DNA of 64,000 nt from Streptomyces sp. HUAS ZL42. GTDB taxonomy: Bacteria > Actinomycetota > Actinomycetes > Streptomycetales > Streptomycetaceae. The translations under genes and the position numbers were made by a program. The first letter of the stretch is position 1. Each line of letters opens with the position of its first letter. Below the pieces are notes generated by a model. The model worked only from the letters and a program-made list of their open reading frames with translations. It was not told the origin of the DNA and ran no database searches. Location of the stretch: positions 4,809,001 through 4,873,000 of the forward strand of contig NZ_CP160403.1 in NCBI RefSeq assembly GCF_040782645.1, read 5' to 3'. Of the stretch, positions 8,547 through 17,509 are shown one piece after another.

Positions 8547-9929
8547 TCAGGCCCAGGTGATCAGCTTCTTCGGCTGCTCCAGGATCGCCGCCACGTCCGC
8601 CAGCACCTTGGAGCCCAGCTCGCCGTCCACCAAGCGGTGGTCGAAGGACAGCGCCAGGGTGGTCACCTGACGCGGCTTCACCTTGCCCTTGTGGACCCAC
8701 GGCTGGAGCCTGATCGCACCGACCGCGAGGATCGCGGACTCGCCGGGGTTGAGGATCGGCGTGCCGGTGTCGACGCCGAAGACGCCGACGTTGGTGATGG
8801 TGACGGTGCCGCCCTGCATGGCCGCCGGGGACGTTTTGCCCTCGCGCGCCGTGCCCACCAACTCGCCCAGCGCCTCCGCCAGCTGCGGAAGGGTCTTGTC
8901 GTGCGCGTCCTTGACGTTCGGGACGATCAGGCCGCGGGGGGTCGCCGCCGCGATGCCCAGGTTGACGTAGTGCTTGACCACGATCTCCTGGTTCGCCTCG
9001 TCCCAGGACGCGTTGATCTCCGGATGGCGCTTGATCGCGACGAGCAGGGCCTTGGCGATCAGCAGGAGCGGGTTCACCCGCAGGCCCTGCATGTCCTTGT
9101 CCTGCTTCAGCTCCTCGACGAGCTTCAGCGTGCGCGTCACGTCGACCGTCACGAACTCCGTGACGTGCGGCGCCGTGAACGCCGAGCCGACCATCGCCGC
9201 GGCCGTGACCTTGCGGACACCCTTGACGGGGATACGGGTCTCACGGGCCGTGTCGTACGTCGGTACGGGCGCGGGAGGCGCGGAAACAGCCGGCTCCGCC
9301 ACCGTCACCGGCTCGGGGGCCTGCGGCGGGGCCGCCGCCGCGTGGACGTCCTCGCGCGTGATGATGCCGTCGGGGCCCGACGGGGTGATCGTCGCCAGGT
9401 CGACGCCGAGGTCCTTCGCCAGCTTGCGCACCGGCGGCTTCGCCAGCGGGCGCGGCTTGGCCTGACCGTGGCCGTTCAGCTCGGACTGCAGCGCGGCGGA
9501 GGCCTCCTGCACCGGGACCTCCGGGCCCTTGCGCGGACGGCGCTTGGTGGAGGAGGTGGCCACGCCGTAGCCGACGAGGACGGGCGTGCGGCCCGTGCTC
9601 TCGGGCTTCGGCTCCTCATTCGGGGGCTCCGCCGTCTTCGGTGCGGGTGCCTCCGCCGGGGCCCCGCCGCCCGTCACGTCCACCGCGATGATCGGCGTGC
9701 CCACGTCGACCGTGGTGCCCTCGGGGAAGTGGAGGTCGCGGACCACACCGTCGTACGGGATGGGGAGTTCCACGGCCGCCTTGGCCGTCTCGACCTCGCA
9801 GACCACCTGGCCGTCCGTCACCGTGTCGCCGGGCTGCACGTACCACTTGAGGATCTCGGCCTCGGTGAGTCCCTCGCCCACGTCGGGCATCCTGAACTCC
9901 CGAACGGACGCTTCAGTCATCGTCGTCAC
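8547..9929 (-). CDS. bkdC: Branched-chain 2-oxoacid dehydrogenase E2 (dihydrolipoyl acyltransferase), copy 1
   Basis: About 460 residues. An N-terminal lipoyl domain has the lipoylated Lys in VETAKAAVELPIPYDG. A peripheral-subunit-binding domain (VRKLAKDLGVDLATITPSGPDGIITREDV) and a C-terminal acyltransferase domain follow, the latter ending with the catalytic SFDHRLVDG. E2 passes the branched acyl group from E1 to CoA, giving isobutyryl-, isovaleryl- and 2-methylbutyryl-CoA. These are starters for branched fatty acids and polyketides. GTG 9929 lies about 6 nt after GGAG; ATG 9920 is an alternative. It is third in the E1alpha-E1beta-E2 operon. Confidence 0.93.
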   Translation of the reverse strand: MTTMTEASVREFRMPDVGEGLTEAEILKWYVQPGDTVTDGQVVCEVETAKAAVELPIPYDGVVRDLHFPEGTTVDVGTPIIAVDVTGGGAPAEAPAPKTAEPPNEEPKPESTGRTPVLVGYGVATSSTKRRPRKGPEVPVQEASAALQSELNGHGQAKPRPLAKPPVRKLAKDLGVDLATITPSGPDGIITREDVHAAAAPPQAPEPVTVAEPAVSAPPAPVPTYDTARETRIPVKGVRKVTAAAMVGSAFTAPHVTEFVTVDVTRTLKLVEELKQDKDMQGLRVNPLLLIAKALLVAIKRHPEINASWDEANQEIVVKHYVNLGIAAATPRGLIVPNVKDAHDKTLPQLAEALGELVGTAREGKTSPAAMQGGTVTITNVGVFGVDTGTPILNPGESAILAVGAIRLQPWVHKGKVKPRQVTTLALSFDHRLVDGELGSKVLADVAAILEQPKKLITWA

Positions 9930-9939
9930 GACCTTCTCC

Positions 9940-10920
9940 TCAGTACGCCAGGGCACGGTCGACGGCGTCGAGCACCCGGTCCAGGCCCGGCAGGTACTCC
10001 TCCTCCAGGCGGGCCGGCGGGTACGGGGCGTGGTAGCCGCCGACCCTGAGCACCGGGGCCTCCAGGTGGTAGAAGCAGCGCTCCGTGATCCGGGCGGCGA
10101 TCTCCGCGCCGGAGCCGAAGAACACGGGGGCCTCGTGGACGACGACCAGCCGGCGGGTCTTCTCCACCGAGGTCTGGATCGAGTCGAAGTCGAGCGGTGA
10201 GACCGAGCGCAGGTCCAGGACCTCCAGGGACTTGCCCTCCTCGGCGGCCGCGTCGGCGACCTCCTGGCAGAGTTTGACCATCGGGCCGTAGGCGGCGAGG
10301 GTCAGGTCGGTGCCCTCGCGGACCACACGTGCCTTGTGCAGGGGGCCGGGGATCGCCTCGGTGTTGACCTCGGCCTTGTCCCAGTAGCGCCGCTTGGGCT
10401 CGAAGAAGATCACCGGGTCGTCGCTCTGGATGGCCTGCTGCATCATCCAGTACGCGTCGGAGGCGTTCGACGGGGAGACGACCTTCAGACCCGACACATG
10501 CGCGAAGAGCGCCTCCGGGGACTCCGAGTGGTGCTCGACCGCGCCGATGCCGCCGCCGTAGGGGATGCGGACGACGACCGGGAGCTTGACCTTGCCCAGC
10601 GAGCGCGCGTGCATCTTCGCGAGCTGCGTGACGATCTGGTCGTACGCCGGGAAGACGAAGCCGTCGAACTGGATCTCCACCACGGGGCGGTAGCCGCGCA
10701 GGGCGAGACCGATCGCCGTGCCGACGATGCCCGACTCCGCGAGGGGCGTGTCGATGACGCGGCTCTCGCCGAAGTCCTTCTGCAGACCGTCCGTCACACG
10801 GAAGACGCCGCCGAGCTTGCCGACGTCCTCGCCCATGACGAGGACCTTGGGGTCGGCCTCCAGGGCGCTGCGCAGCGACTCGTTGATCGCCTTGGCCAGG
10901 GCCATCTTCTCCGCTGCCAT
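9940..10920 (-). CDS. bkdB: Branched-chain 2-oxoacid dehydrogenase E1 beta subunit, copy 1
   Basis: 326 residues, starting MAAEKMALAKAINESLRSAL. Transketolase central-domain signatures are present: VMGEDVGKLGGVFRVTDGL, DTPLAESGIVGTAIGLALRG, RIPYGGGIGAVEHHSES and the C-terminal APVLRVGGYHAPYPP. Together with E1 alpha it forms the thiamine-diphosphate decarboxylase that acts on 2-oxoisovalerate, 2-oxoisocaproate and 2-oxo-3-methylvalerate. The ATG lies 2 nt beyond the E1 alpha stop (TGATCATG), indicating tight coupling. The frame is open far upstream of this ATG but without family similarity. Confidence 0.95.
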   Translation of the reverse strand: MAAEKMALAKAINESLRSALEADPKVLVMGEDVGKLGGVFRVTDGLQKDFGESRVIDTPLAESGIVGTAIGLALRGYRPVVEIQFDGFVFPAYDQIVTQLAKMHARSLGKVKLPVVVRIPYGGGIGAVEHHSESPEALFAHVSGLKVVSPSNASDAYWMMQQAIQSDDPVIFFEPKRRYWDKAEVNTEAIPGPLHKARVVREGTDLTLAAYGPMVKLCQEVADAAAEEGKSLEVLDLRSVSPLDFDSIQTSVEKTRRLVVVHEAPVFFGSGAEIAARITERCFYHLEAPVLRVGGYHAPYPPARLEEEYLPGLDRVLDAVDRALAY

Positions 10921-10922
10921 GA

Positions 10923-12101
10923 TCAGGCCCCCTCTACATCTGCGAACGACGCCTGGTAGGCGGCGAACTGGGCTCGCTCCTCGTCGACGAGCGCATGCCC
11001 GTCCGCGTACACGTTCTCGAACATGGCGAAGTGGTCCGGGTCCGGCATGGCACGGACCGCTTCGCGCACTCGCCTGCCCAACGCCTCGCTCTCGGCCTCG
11101 AGTTCCGCGAAAAATCCCTCGTCCGCGTGGTTTGAGGCCTCCAGGTAGCGGCGAAGCCGCAGGATCGGGTCCTTCGCCTCCCAGGCCAGCCGCTCCTCGT
11201 CGCCCCGGTAGCGGGTGGGGTCGTCGGAGGTGGTGTGGGCGCCCATGCGGTAGGTGTACGCCTCGACCAGGGTCGGGCCCTCGCCGCTGCGGGCACGCTC
11301 GAGGGCCCACTTGGTGACGGCCAGGGACGCCAGGACGTCGTTGCCGTCCACCCGTACGCCCGGGAAGCCGAAGCCCTGCGCGCGCTGGTAGAGCGGCACA
11401 CGGGTCTGCTTCTCGGTCGGCTCGGAGATCGCCCACTGGTTGTTCTGGCAGAAGAACACGACCGGGGCGTTGTAGACCGCGGAGAACGTGAACGACTCGG
11501 CCACGTCGCCCTGGCTGGAGGCGCCGTCGCCGAAGTAGGCGATGACCGCGCTGTCCGCGCCGTCCTTGGCGATGCCCATCGCGTAGCCCGTGGCGTGCAG
11601 CGTCTGGGAGCCGATGACGATCGTGTAGAGGTGGAAGTTGTTGCCGTTCGGGTCCCAGCCGCCGTTGTTCACGCCGCGGAACATGCCGAGCAGGTTGGTC
11701 GGGTCGACGCCACGGCACCAGGCGACGCCGTGCTCGCGGTAGGTCGGGAAGACGTAGTCGTCGTCGCGCAGGGCCCGGCCGGAGCCGATCTGGGCGGCCT
11801 CCTGGCCCAGCAGCGACGCCCACAGGCCCAGCTCGCCCTGGCGCTGCAGGGAGGTGGCCTCGGCGTCGAAGCGACGGGTGAGCACCATGTCGCGGTACAG
11901 GCCGCGGAGCTCTTCGGGGGTGATGCCGGCGACGTACTTGTCGTACTCGGCGTTCTCGACACGCTCGCCCTCGGGCGTCAGCAGCTGTACGAGCTCGGGC
12001 TCGGCGTGTGGCGATTTCCTTGCGGTCGTGCGCTTGCCGGCCGTGCTCTTGGTACCGGCGCTGCGTCGCGGCTTGCGCGGGGCAGTGCTCTCCACGGTCA
12101 C
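10923..12101 (-). CDS. bkdA: Branched-chain 2-oxoacid dehydrogenase E1 alpha subunit, copy 1
   Basis: 392 residues. The thiamine-diphosphate motif is GDGASSQGDVAESFTFSAVYNAPVVFFCQNN in outline (GDG at the start, NN at the end). The phosphorylation-loop-like RMGAHTTSDDPTRYR is also present. A Lys/Arg/Thr-rich N-terminal extension of about 35 residues precedes the catalytic domain. The GTG at 12101 has a perfect GGAGGAG ribosome site 6 nt upstream. This is the promoter-proximal gene of the bkd operon; an extended palindrome lies 190 nt upstream. Confidence 0.95.
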   Translation of the reverse strand: MTVESTAPRKPRRSAGTKSTAGKRTTARKSPHAEPELVQLLTPEGERVENAEYDKYVAGITPEELRGLYRDMVLTRRFDAEATSLQRQGELGLWASLLGQEAAQIGSGRALRDDDYVFPTYREHGVAWCRGVDPTNLLGMFRGVNNGGWDPNGNNFHLYTIVIGSQTLHATGYAMGIAKDGADSAVIAYFGDGASSQGDVAESFTFSAVYNAPVVFFCQNNQWAISEPTEKQTRVPLYQRAQGFGFPGVRVDGNDVLASLAVTKWALERARSGEGPTLVEAYTYRMGAHTTSDDPTRYRGDEERLAWEAKDPILRLRRYLEASNHADEGFFAELEAESEALGRRVREAVRAMPDPDHFAMFENVYADGHALVDEERAQFAAYQASFADVEGA

Positions 12102-12290
12102 TCGTGCTCCTCCGTCGGTCCGGCTACCCGGGTTCGCCGGGTGCCAGTGCGGCTCACCTGAGGCCCCACGGACGCACAGGGTGGGTGCGGCCCGTGGGAA
12201 ACAGGCGTGACAGGTGCCCCGGCGAGCGCCCTGCAGTAGGCACGTTACCCAGTGCTCCACATTTCTGTGAAACCCCTCCTGACCTGCGTT

Positions 12291-12312
12291 TTTGCTTGGA
12301 TTTCCAAGTAAA
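12291..12312. promoter_or_regulatory. 22-bp near-perfect palindrome upstream of the first bkd operon
   Basis: TTTGCTTGGA (12291-12300), a 2-nt centre, then TCCAAGTAAA (12303-12312). The arms differ at one position only. It sits in a locally A/T-rich stretch of a GC-rich genome, 190 nt upstream of the E1 alpha GTG, and has the size of a dimeric repressor or Lrp/AsnC site. The rest of the 12102-12488 gap shows no gene. Confidence 0.55.
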
Positions 12313-12488
12313 TCGCGAAAGCCGGGAACAGTTGCTGGTCACAGCCTTGCAGGGGGCCGGAACAACGGCACGTTATCTCGGTGACCCAGGTCACCGGAAG
12401 AGTTCACCTCGGGCGGGTCTCGAGCATCACCCGCTACCGAAAGCGACCGACGGTTACTTTCTGTGACAGTAGTGAACCGGCCGAACGC

Positions 12489-14063
12489 TCAGCCGAGGCT
12501 CCCGAGCCCTGTCGCACCGCCGTTGCCGGTGCCGCCGTCGGCCGGGTTCGATCCGCCCGGGTCGGACGGCTCGGACGCCGGGTCGGAAGGGGACGCCGTC
12601 TGGGAAGCGCTCGCCCCGTCCGACGGCTCGTCACTCGGCTCGCTGCTGGCGGTCTCTGACGGCGTGTACGAGGGCGTGTAGGACGGCGAGTAGTGCGACC
12701 CGTCGTCCGAACCGGTGCCGTTGTCCGTCGAGTCGCCCGTCTCCTCGTCGGACGGCTCCTCGCTCGGCGTCGCGCTGGACTGCTCGTCCGTGGCGGTCTG
12801 CGAGGTGGTCGGCGACTGCGTCGTGCCTTTCCCCCCGCCACCGTTGCCCCCGTTGTTCAGGGCCAGCGCCACACCCGCGGCAATGGCGATCACCGCGAGC
12901 ACCGCGAGGACCCACAGCTTGCCGCGGCCGCTGCCCTTGTTGCCGTGGCCCTCGAAGCCGCCGTCGTCCCCGCCGCCGTACCCGCCGGGCAGCATCGGCT
13001 GCGGGATCTGCGTGGTGCCGGCGCCGTCGCCCGGGTGCGGCAGCACCGTCGTGTTCGCGAAGCCGCCCGCCGGGGTGTGCCGGCCGTCGTGCATCGTGAC
13101 CGGGCCGGTGTTCCAGGTACCGGTGTGCCCGCCCTGGTCGTACAGCATGGTCAGCCCGTACTGGACGAGGCCGCGCATCTCCTCGGCGGTCTGGAAACGG
13201 TCGTCCGGCTCCTTGGCGAGCGAGCGCATGACCAGACCGTCCAGCTCCGGCGGGGAGGCGTCCGAGACCTCCGACGGGGGCGTCGGGATGTCCTGAACAT
13301 GCTGGTAGACCACCGACAGCGGGGTCTCGCCGACGAACGGCGGCCGCAGCGCGAGGAGTTCGTACAGCAGACAGCCCGTGGCGTACAGGTCGGAGCGGTG
13401 GTCGACCGCCTTGCCGAGGGCCTGCTCCGGCGACAGGTACTGCGGGGTGCCCATGACCATGCCGGTCTGCGTCATCGTCGTGGACGCGCCGTGCAGGGCG
13501 CGGGCGATGCCGAAGTCCATCACCTTCACGGCGCCGTTGTCGGTGATGATGACGTTCGCCGGCTTGATGTCGCGGTGCACGATGCCGTGCTGGTGCGAGT
13601 AGGCGAGCGCCTCGAGCACACCGGAGACGATGATCAGGGCCTGTTCCGGGCCCGGCGCCTCGGCGTTGATCAGCAGGTCGCGGATGGTGCGGCCCTCGAC
13701 GATCTCCATCACGATGTACGGCACCGACTGGCCGCCCACGAAGTCCTCGCCGGAGTCGTAAACGGCGACGATGGCATGGTGGTTGAGCCCCGCCACCGAC
13801 TGGGCCTCGCGCGTGAAGCGGGCCTTGGAGACCGGGTCCTCGGCGAGGTCGGCGCGCAGCAGCTTGACCGCCACGGTCCGCCCGAGGCGCACGTCCTCGG
13901 CGGCGAACACCTCGGCCATGCCGCCCCGGCCGAGTCTGCGGGTCAGCCGGTACCGGCCGTCACCGACAAGCCCGCCGTTACCCCACAGCTCCGGCGCGTC
14001 TGACATCCCGCCGCCAGTCGCCTCGGGGTCGGACGGGCCCTGAGCGCGCTGCTGCTGTGCCAT
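12489..14063 (-). CDS. Transmembrane serine/threonine protein kinase with acidic extracellular tail
   Basis: 524 residues. The kinase domain spans about 38-300, with Gly-loop RLGRGGMAEVF, Lys67 in VAVKLLR, catalytic HRD at 163-165 (Asp165) and DFG at 183-185. A Gly-rich juxtamembrane segment leads to one membrane helix at about 383-402. The C-terminal 120 residues are a Ser/Thr/Asp/Pro low-complexity extracellular region (repeated SYTPS and EPSD units) with no PASTA repeat. It is therefore PknB-like in catalysis but unlike PknB in its sensor. It is divergent from a second kinase gene. Confidence 0.95.
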   Translation of the reverse strand: MAQQQRAQGPSDPEATGGGMSDAPELWGNGGLVGDGRYRLTRRLGRGGMAEVFAAEDVRLGRTVAVKLLRADLAEDPVSKARFTREAQSVAGLNHHAIVAVYDSGEDFVGGQSVPYIVMEIVEGRTIRDLLINAEAPGPEQALIIVSGVLEALAYSHQHGIVHRDIKPANVIITDNGAVKVMDFGIARALHGASTTMTQTGMVMGTPQYLSPEQALGKAVDHRSDLYATGCLLYELLALRPPFVGETPLSVVYQHVQDIPTPPSEVSDASPPELDGLVMRSLAKEPDDRFQTAEEMRGLVQYGLTMLYDQGGHTGTWNTGPVTMHDGRHTPAGGFANTTVLPHPGDGAGTTQIPQPMLPGGYGGGDDGGFEGHGNKGSGRGKLWVLAVLAVIAIAAGVALALNNGGNGGGGKGTTQSPTTSQTATDEQSSATPSEEPSDEETGDSTDNGTGSDDGSHYSPSYTPSYTPSETASSEPSDEPSDGASASQTASPSDPASEPSDPGGSNPADGGTGNGGATGLGSLG

Positions 14064-14472
14064 CGGTCCTCGCCGTCGTTTCTGCCCGCGGTGCGCGCGG
14101 TGTTGTTACGGTCTCCGTCGGCCACGCTACAGCCTCCACGCAAGCCGCCGGACCGGGACGACCCCGGCAACAGGTGCCGGGCCGACCGGCCATCACATCC
14201 GTAGCACGCGCTCTCGTGCAAATTCTGTGTACCGCCCGTACGCCCCCTGTAACGCTTGCGCGACGCTTCTTTCGCGTACGGTCACGGAACGGGCACCGAG
14301 CTTGACGTGTCAGTGCCCTGGGGCAGACTTGGCCGGGAATAGCACTTTCGATCAATGGCTGATCGATGACTTCGATCGATGGCTTCGGTCAACGGCTTTC
14401 GAGCAGCGGCATCGGTCAACGGCTGGGCAAGGGCGGTCAACGGCGCCTGAAGGCCTATGGGGGACGCGGAAC
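14064..14472. promoter_or_regulatory. Divergent kinase promoter region with five degenerate 11-bp direct repeats
   Basis: This 409-bp gap between the two kinase genes contains five copies of CG(A/G)TC(A/G)A(C/T)GGC on the + strand. They start at 14349, 14373, 14386, 14413 and 14434. Three copies are identical (CGGTCAACGGC). The last copy ends 28 nt before the ATG of the rightward kinase, so the array covers its likely promoter and 5' leader. No gene is recognisable here. Confidence 0.5.
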
Positions 14473-16098
14473 ATGAGCCAGGACGGCGCACAGGGCCGGT
14501 TTGCGGGGCGGGCGCTCGCCGGTGGCCGCTATCAGCTGCGCGACTTGCTCGGCGAGGGCGGCATGGCCTCGGTGCACCTCGCCTACGACTCCGTGCTCGA
14601 CCGCCAGGTCGCGATCAAGACACTCCACACCGAACTGGGCCGCGAGCAGGCCTTCCGCGAGCGCTTCCGCCGCGAGGCCCAGGCCGTGGCCAAGCTCACG
14701 CACACCAACATCGTCTCGGTCTTCGACACCGGCGAGGACACCCTCGAGGGGATGACGACGCCGTACATCGTCATGGAGTACGTCGAGGGCCGCCCGCTCG
14801 GCTCCGTGCTCGACGAGGACGTACGGCAGTTCGGCGCGATGCCCGCCGACAAGGCCCTGAAGATCACCGCGGACGTGCTCGCCGCGCTGGAGATCAGCCA
14901 CGAGATGGGCCTGGTCCACCGGGACATCAAGCCGGGCAACGTGATGATGACCAAGCGCGGCGTCGTCAAGGTGATGGACTTCGGCATCGCCCGCGCCATG
15001 CAGTCCGGTGTGACGTCCATGACGCAGACCGGCATGGTCGTCGGCACCCCGCAGTACCTGTCGCCGGAGCAGGCGCTCGGCCGGGGCGTGGACGCGCGCT
15101 CCGACCTCTACTCGGTCGGCATCATGCTGTTCCAACTGGTCACCGGGCGGCTGCCGTTCGACGCGGACTCGCCGCTGGCGATCGCGTACGCGCATGTGCA
15201 GGAGGAGCCGGTCGCGCCCTCCTCGGTCAACCGCGCGCTTCCGCCGGCCGTGGACGCGCTGGTCGCCCGTGCCCTGCGGAAGAACCCGAACGAGCGCTTC
15301 CCGACGGCCGTGTCCATGCGTGACGAATGCCTGCGGGTGGCGGCGTCCTTCCAGGCGGCCCCGCCGAGCATCGTCCCCGGCGCCCGGACGTCGAGCGGCG
15401 CGGGCGTCGGCTCAGCGGTGTTCCCGCCGGTCGACCAGTCGACCCCGGCGCCCACGGGGCCCGTGCAGACGCCGTACCAGCCGACGCCGAACCCGTACAG
15501 CACCCCGTCGCCCGCACCCGCGTACGGCTACCCGCAGCAGGGCGGCTACCAGACGCCGAATCCGGCCCCGTACACCCCGCAGACGCCTCCGCCGTACAAC
15601 ATCACCCCGCAGACCGCCGTCTCGTCGCCCCCGGGCGGCGGGAAGAGCAACAAGCCGGTCGTCATCGGCTCGGCCGTCGTCGCGGTCGCCGCGGTCGGCG
15701 CGCTGATCGCGGCCCTGATGATGAACGGGGACAACACCGGCAACGAGGGCGGCAGCGGCGGATCGAGCCAGTCGGCGTCGGCGTCCGCCACCAAGGCGGC
15801 GGGCTACCGGGGCCCCGACACGTCGAAGACGATCGACTCGACCGAGTGCAGCGAGCCGCAGGAGTCGTACAACGACCCCGACAAGATCCGGATCCCTGAC
15901 TTCAAGTTCAAGTACATCGCGTCGGTCAAGGAGTGCTTCCAGGCCGCGGGATGGAAGATGAAGATCAAGGACTACGAGGAGAACACGTACGGCGAGGGCG
16001 CCGTCATGGACCAGTTCCCCTCCGCCGGCACGGACGTCGACCCGAAGGACATGCCGGAGATCGAACTCAGCGTGTCGACGGGCAACCCGCCGTCCTGA
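14473..16098 (+). CDS. Transmembrane serine/threonine protein kinase with single PASTA-like domain
   Basis: 541 residues from ATG 14473, preceded by GGGGGACGCGGA. The kinase domain has Gly-loop LLGEGGMASVH, Lys49, HRD 149-151 and DFG 169-171. A long Pro/Tyr/Gln-rich linker (about 320-390) precedes one membrane helix at about 394-417. The extracellular part has a Ser-rich stalk and one PASTA-like module (about 460-541) containing two Cys (DSTECSEP and VKECFQAAG) that may form a disulfide. The open frame extends upstream over the repeat array, but no homology supports using it. Confidence 0.94.
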   Translation: MSQDGAQGRFAGRALAGGRYQLRDLLGEGGMASVHLAYDSVLDRQVAIKTLHTELGREQAFRERFRREAQAVAKLTHTNIVSVFDTGEDTLEGMTTPYIVMEYVEGRPLGSVLDEDVRQFGAMPADKALKITADVLAALEISHEMGLVHRDIKPGNVMMTKRGVVKVMDFGIARAMQSGVTSMTQTGMVVGTPQYLSPEQALGRGVDARSDLYSVGIMLFQLVTGRLPFDADSPLAIAYAHVQEEPVAPSSVNRALPPAVDALVARALRKNPNERFPTAVSMRDECLRVAASFQAAPPSIVPGARTSSGAGVGSAVFPPVDQSTPAPTGPVQTPYQPTPNPYSTPSPAPAYGYPQQGGYQTPNPAPYTPQTPPPYNITPQTAVSSPPGGGKSNKPVVIGSAVVAVAAVGALIAALMMNGDNTGNEGGSGGSSQSASASATKAAGYRGPDTSKTIDSTECSEPQESYNDPDKIRIPDFKFKYIASVKECFQAAGWKMKIKDYEENTYGEGAVMDQFPSAGTDVDPKDMPEIELSVSTGNPPS

Positions 16099-16125
16099 TC
16101 CGCAGGTCGTCGGCAAAGCTGTCAG

Positions 16126-16158
16126 AAAGGGGCCCGGCGCCGGCGCCGGGCCCCTTTT
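16126..16158. terminator. Strong bidirectional terminator
   Basis: AAAGGGGCCCGGCGC (16126-16140) and GCGCCGGGCCCCTTT (16143-16157) form a perfect 15-bp stem with T-runs on both strands. It separates convergent kinase and bpa genes. Confidence 0.88.
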
Positions 16159-16170
16159 GCACCCCGCCGC

Positions 16171-16734
16171 TTACAGGTACGGACCGCCCGAACGGCCGCC
16201 CGGGCGCTGCTCCTCGGAGCCATCGTGGCCCACACCCGGCGGGAGGGCGCGGCGCATCTGCTCCAACTGGGCACGCGCGGCCATCTGCTGGGCGAACAGC
16301 GTGGTCTGGATGCCGTGGAACAGGCCCTCCAGCCAGCCGACCAACTGGGCCTGCGCGATACGCAGTTCGGCGTCGCTAGGCGTCGCCTCGTCATTGAACG
16401 GCAGGGAGAGCCGCTCCAGCTCCGCCACGAGCTCCGGCGCCAGACCGTCCTCCAGCTCCTTCACCGAGCTGGCGTGGATCTCCTTGAGCCGGGCCCGGCT
16501 CGCCTCGTCGAGGGGAGCGGCGCGCACCTCCTCGAGGAGCTGCTTGATCATGCTGCCGATCCGCATGACCTTGGCCGGCTGCTCGACCTGCTCCGTCAGC
16601 GGGGTCTCGTGGGAGTCCTCGTCTGGTTCGATGCCGGCGAGTGCCATGCCGTCCTGGCCCACGACCAGGATCTTCTGGGCGTTCTCCGGCGATCTGTCGT
16701 TCCTCGGCATCTCCATGCCGCCATTCTCTCGCAC
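16171..16734 (-). CDS. bpa: Bacterial proteasome activator Bpa/PafE
   Basis: 187 residues, very close to the mycobacterial protein throughout its core. Recognisable segments are LTEQVEQPAKVMRIGSMIKQLLEEVRAAPLDEASRARL, read across residues 46-83, and AQLVGWLEGLFHGIQTTLFAQQMAARAQLEQMR near 130-160. The C-terminus is GGPYL, the equivalent of the GQYL tail that docks on the 20S core. Bpa forms a dodecameric, ATP-independent ring that opens the proteasome for unfolded substrates. GTG 16734 follows GAGGTG; ATG 16716 is an alternative start. Confidence 0.92.
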   Translation of the reverse strand: MRENGGMEMPRNDRSPENAQKILVVGQDGMALAGIEPDEDSHETPLTEQVEQPAKVMRIGSMIKQLLEEVRAAPLDEASRARLKEIHASSVKELEDGLAPELVAELERLSLPFNDEATPSDAELRIAQAQLVGWLEGLFHGIQTTLFAQQMAARAQLEQMRRALPPGVGHDGSEEQRPGGRSGGPYL

Positions 16735-16802
16735 GCGTACACCTCATCACCGTGGTGCCCCCGGTGGAGGGTGATCCACCGTGCACGAGGACCGGGTTCG
16801 CG

Positions 16803-17387
16803 TCACGTCTCCTCGTCCGGCTCATGCGACTCGTCCGGCTCGTCCGGGCTTCCCCCGCGGGTGAGGCGCAGCAGCCGGACCTCGCACAGGTCCAGCCAGC
16901 GCACCTCGGCCTCCGCGTGGCAGACCAGCTGCTCCAGGACGAGCAGCCGGGTGATCTCGTCCGGGTGCTCCGGCACCTCGGCGAGCAGCCGCGCACGCTG
17001 CCGTACGTAGGTGTGCAGCGCCTCCGCCACATGCCGGCGCTGGGTCTCCACGACCTCCCGTACGTCCACGCCGGCCGCGTGGACCGCCATCACCAGCTTG
17101 ATCGCCAACTCGTCACGCGGCGGGGTCGCCCGCTCCACGGGCCGTGTGAACCATGCCCGCAGCTCGGCCCGGCCCGGCTCCGTCAACGCGTACAGCACCC
17201 GTCCCGCCTCGTCCACGCCTTGCTGCACGACCATTCCGTCCCGTTCCAGCCGCGCGAGGGTCGTGTAGACCTGGCCGATGTTCAGCGGCCAGGTCGCGGC
17301 GGTACGCGCCTCGAAGTCGGTGCGCAGCCGGGAGCCGTAGCGGGGGCCGCGCTCCAGGAGCGCCAGCAGCCCGTGTCGTATCGACAT
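16803..17387 (-). CDS. PadR family transcriptional regulator
   Basis: 194 residues. The N-terminal winged helix shows the PadR pattern: MSIRHGLLALLERGPRYGSRL, then LNIGQVYTTLARLERDGMV and a wing VLYALTEPGRAEL. A helical C-terminal dimerisation domain with coiled-coil character and an acidic tail follow. PadR proteins respond to phenolics, drugs or unknown ligands and often repress a neighbouring gene. The divergent partner here is the secreted protein at 17510. Confidence 0.9.
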   Translation of the reverse strand: MSIRHGLLALLERGPRYGSRLRTDFEARTAATWPLNIGQVYTTLARLERDGMVVQQGVDEAGRVLYALTEPGRAELRAWFTRPVERATPPRDELAIKLVMAVHAAGVDVREVVETQRRHVAEALHTYVRQRARLLAEVPEHPDEITRLLVLEQLVCHAEAEVRWLDLCEVRLLRLTRGGSPDEPDESHEPDEET

Positions 17388-17509
17388 AACCGGATTGTGC
17401 AGTGGGATCGCCTTCTCGGCGGAGTATGCAATGCCGGGATTGTTATCTCATGTGAAGCTTGTGACGTCTTTCTTCCTCGGCGACCGGGCTCCGAAAGGGG
17501 GTCACCGGT

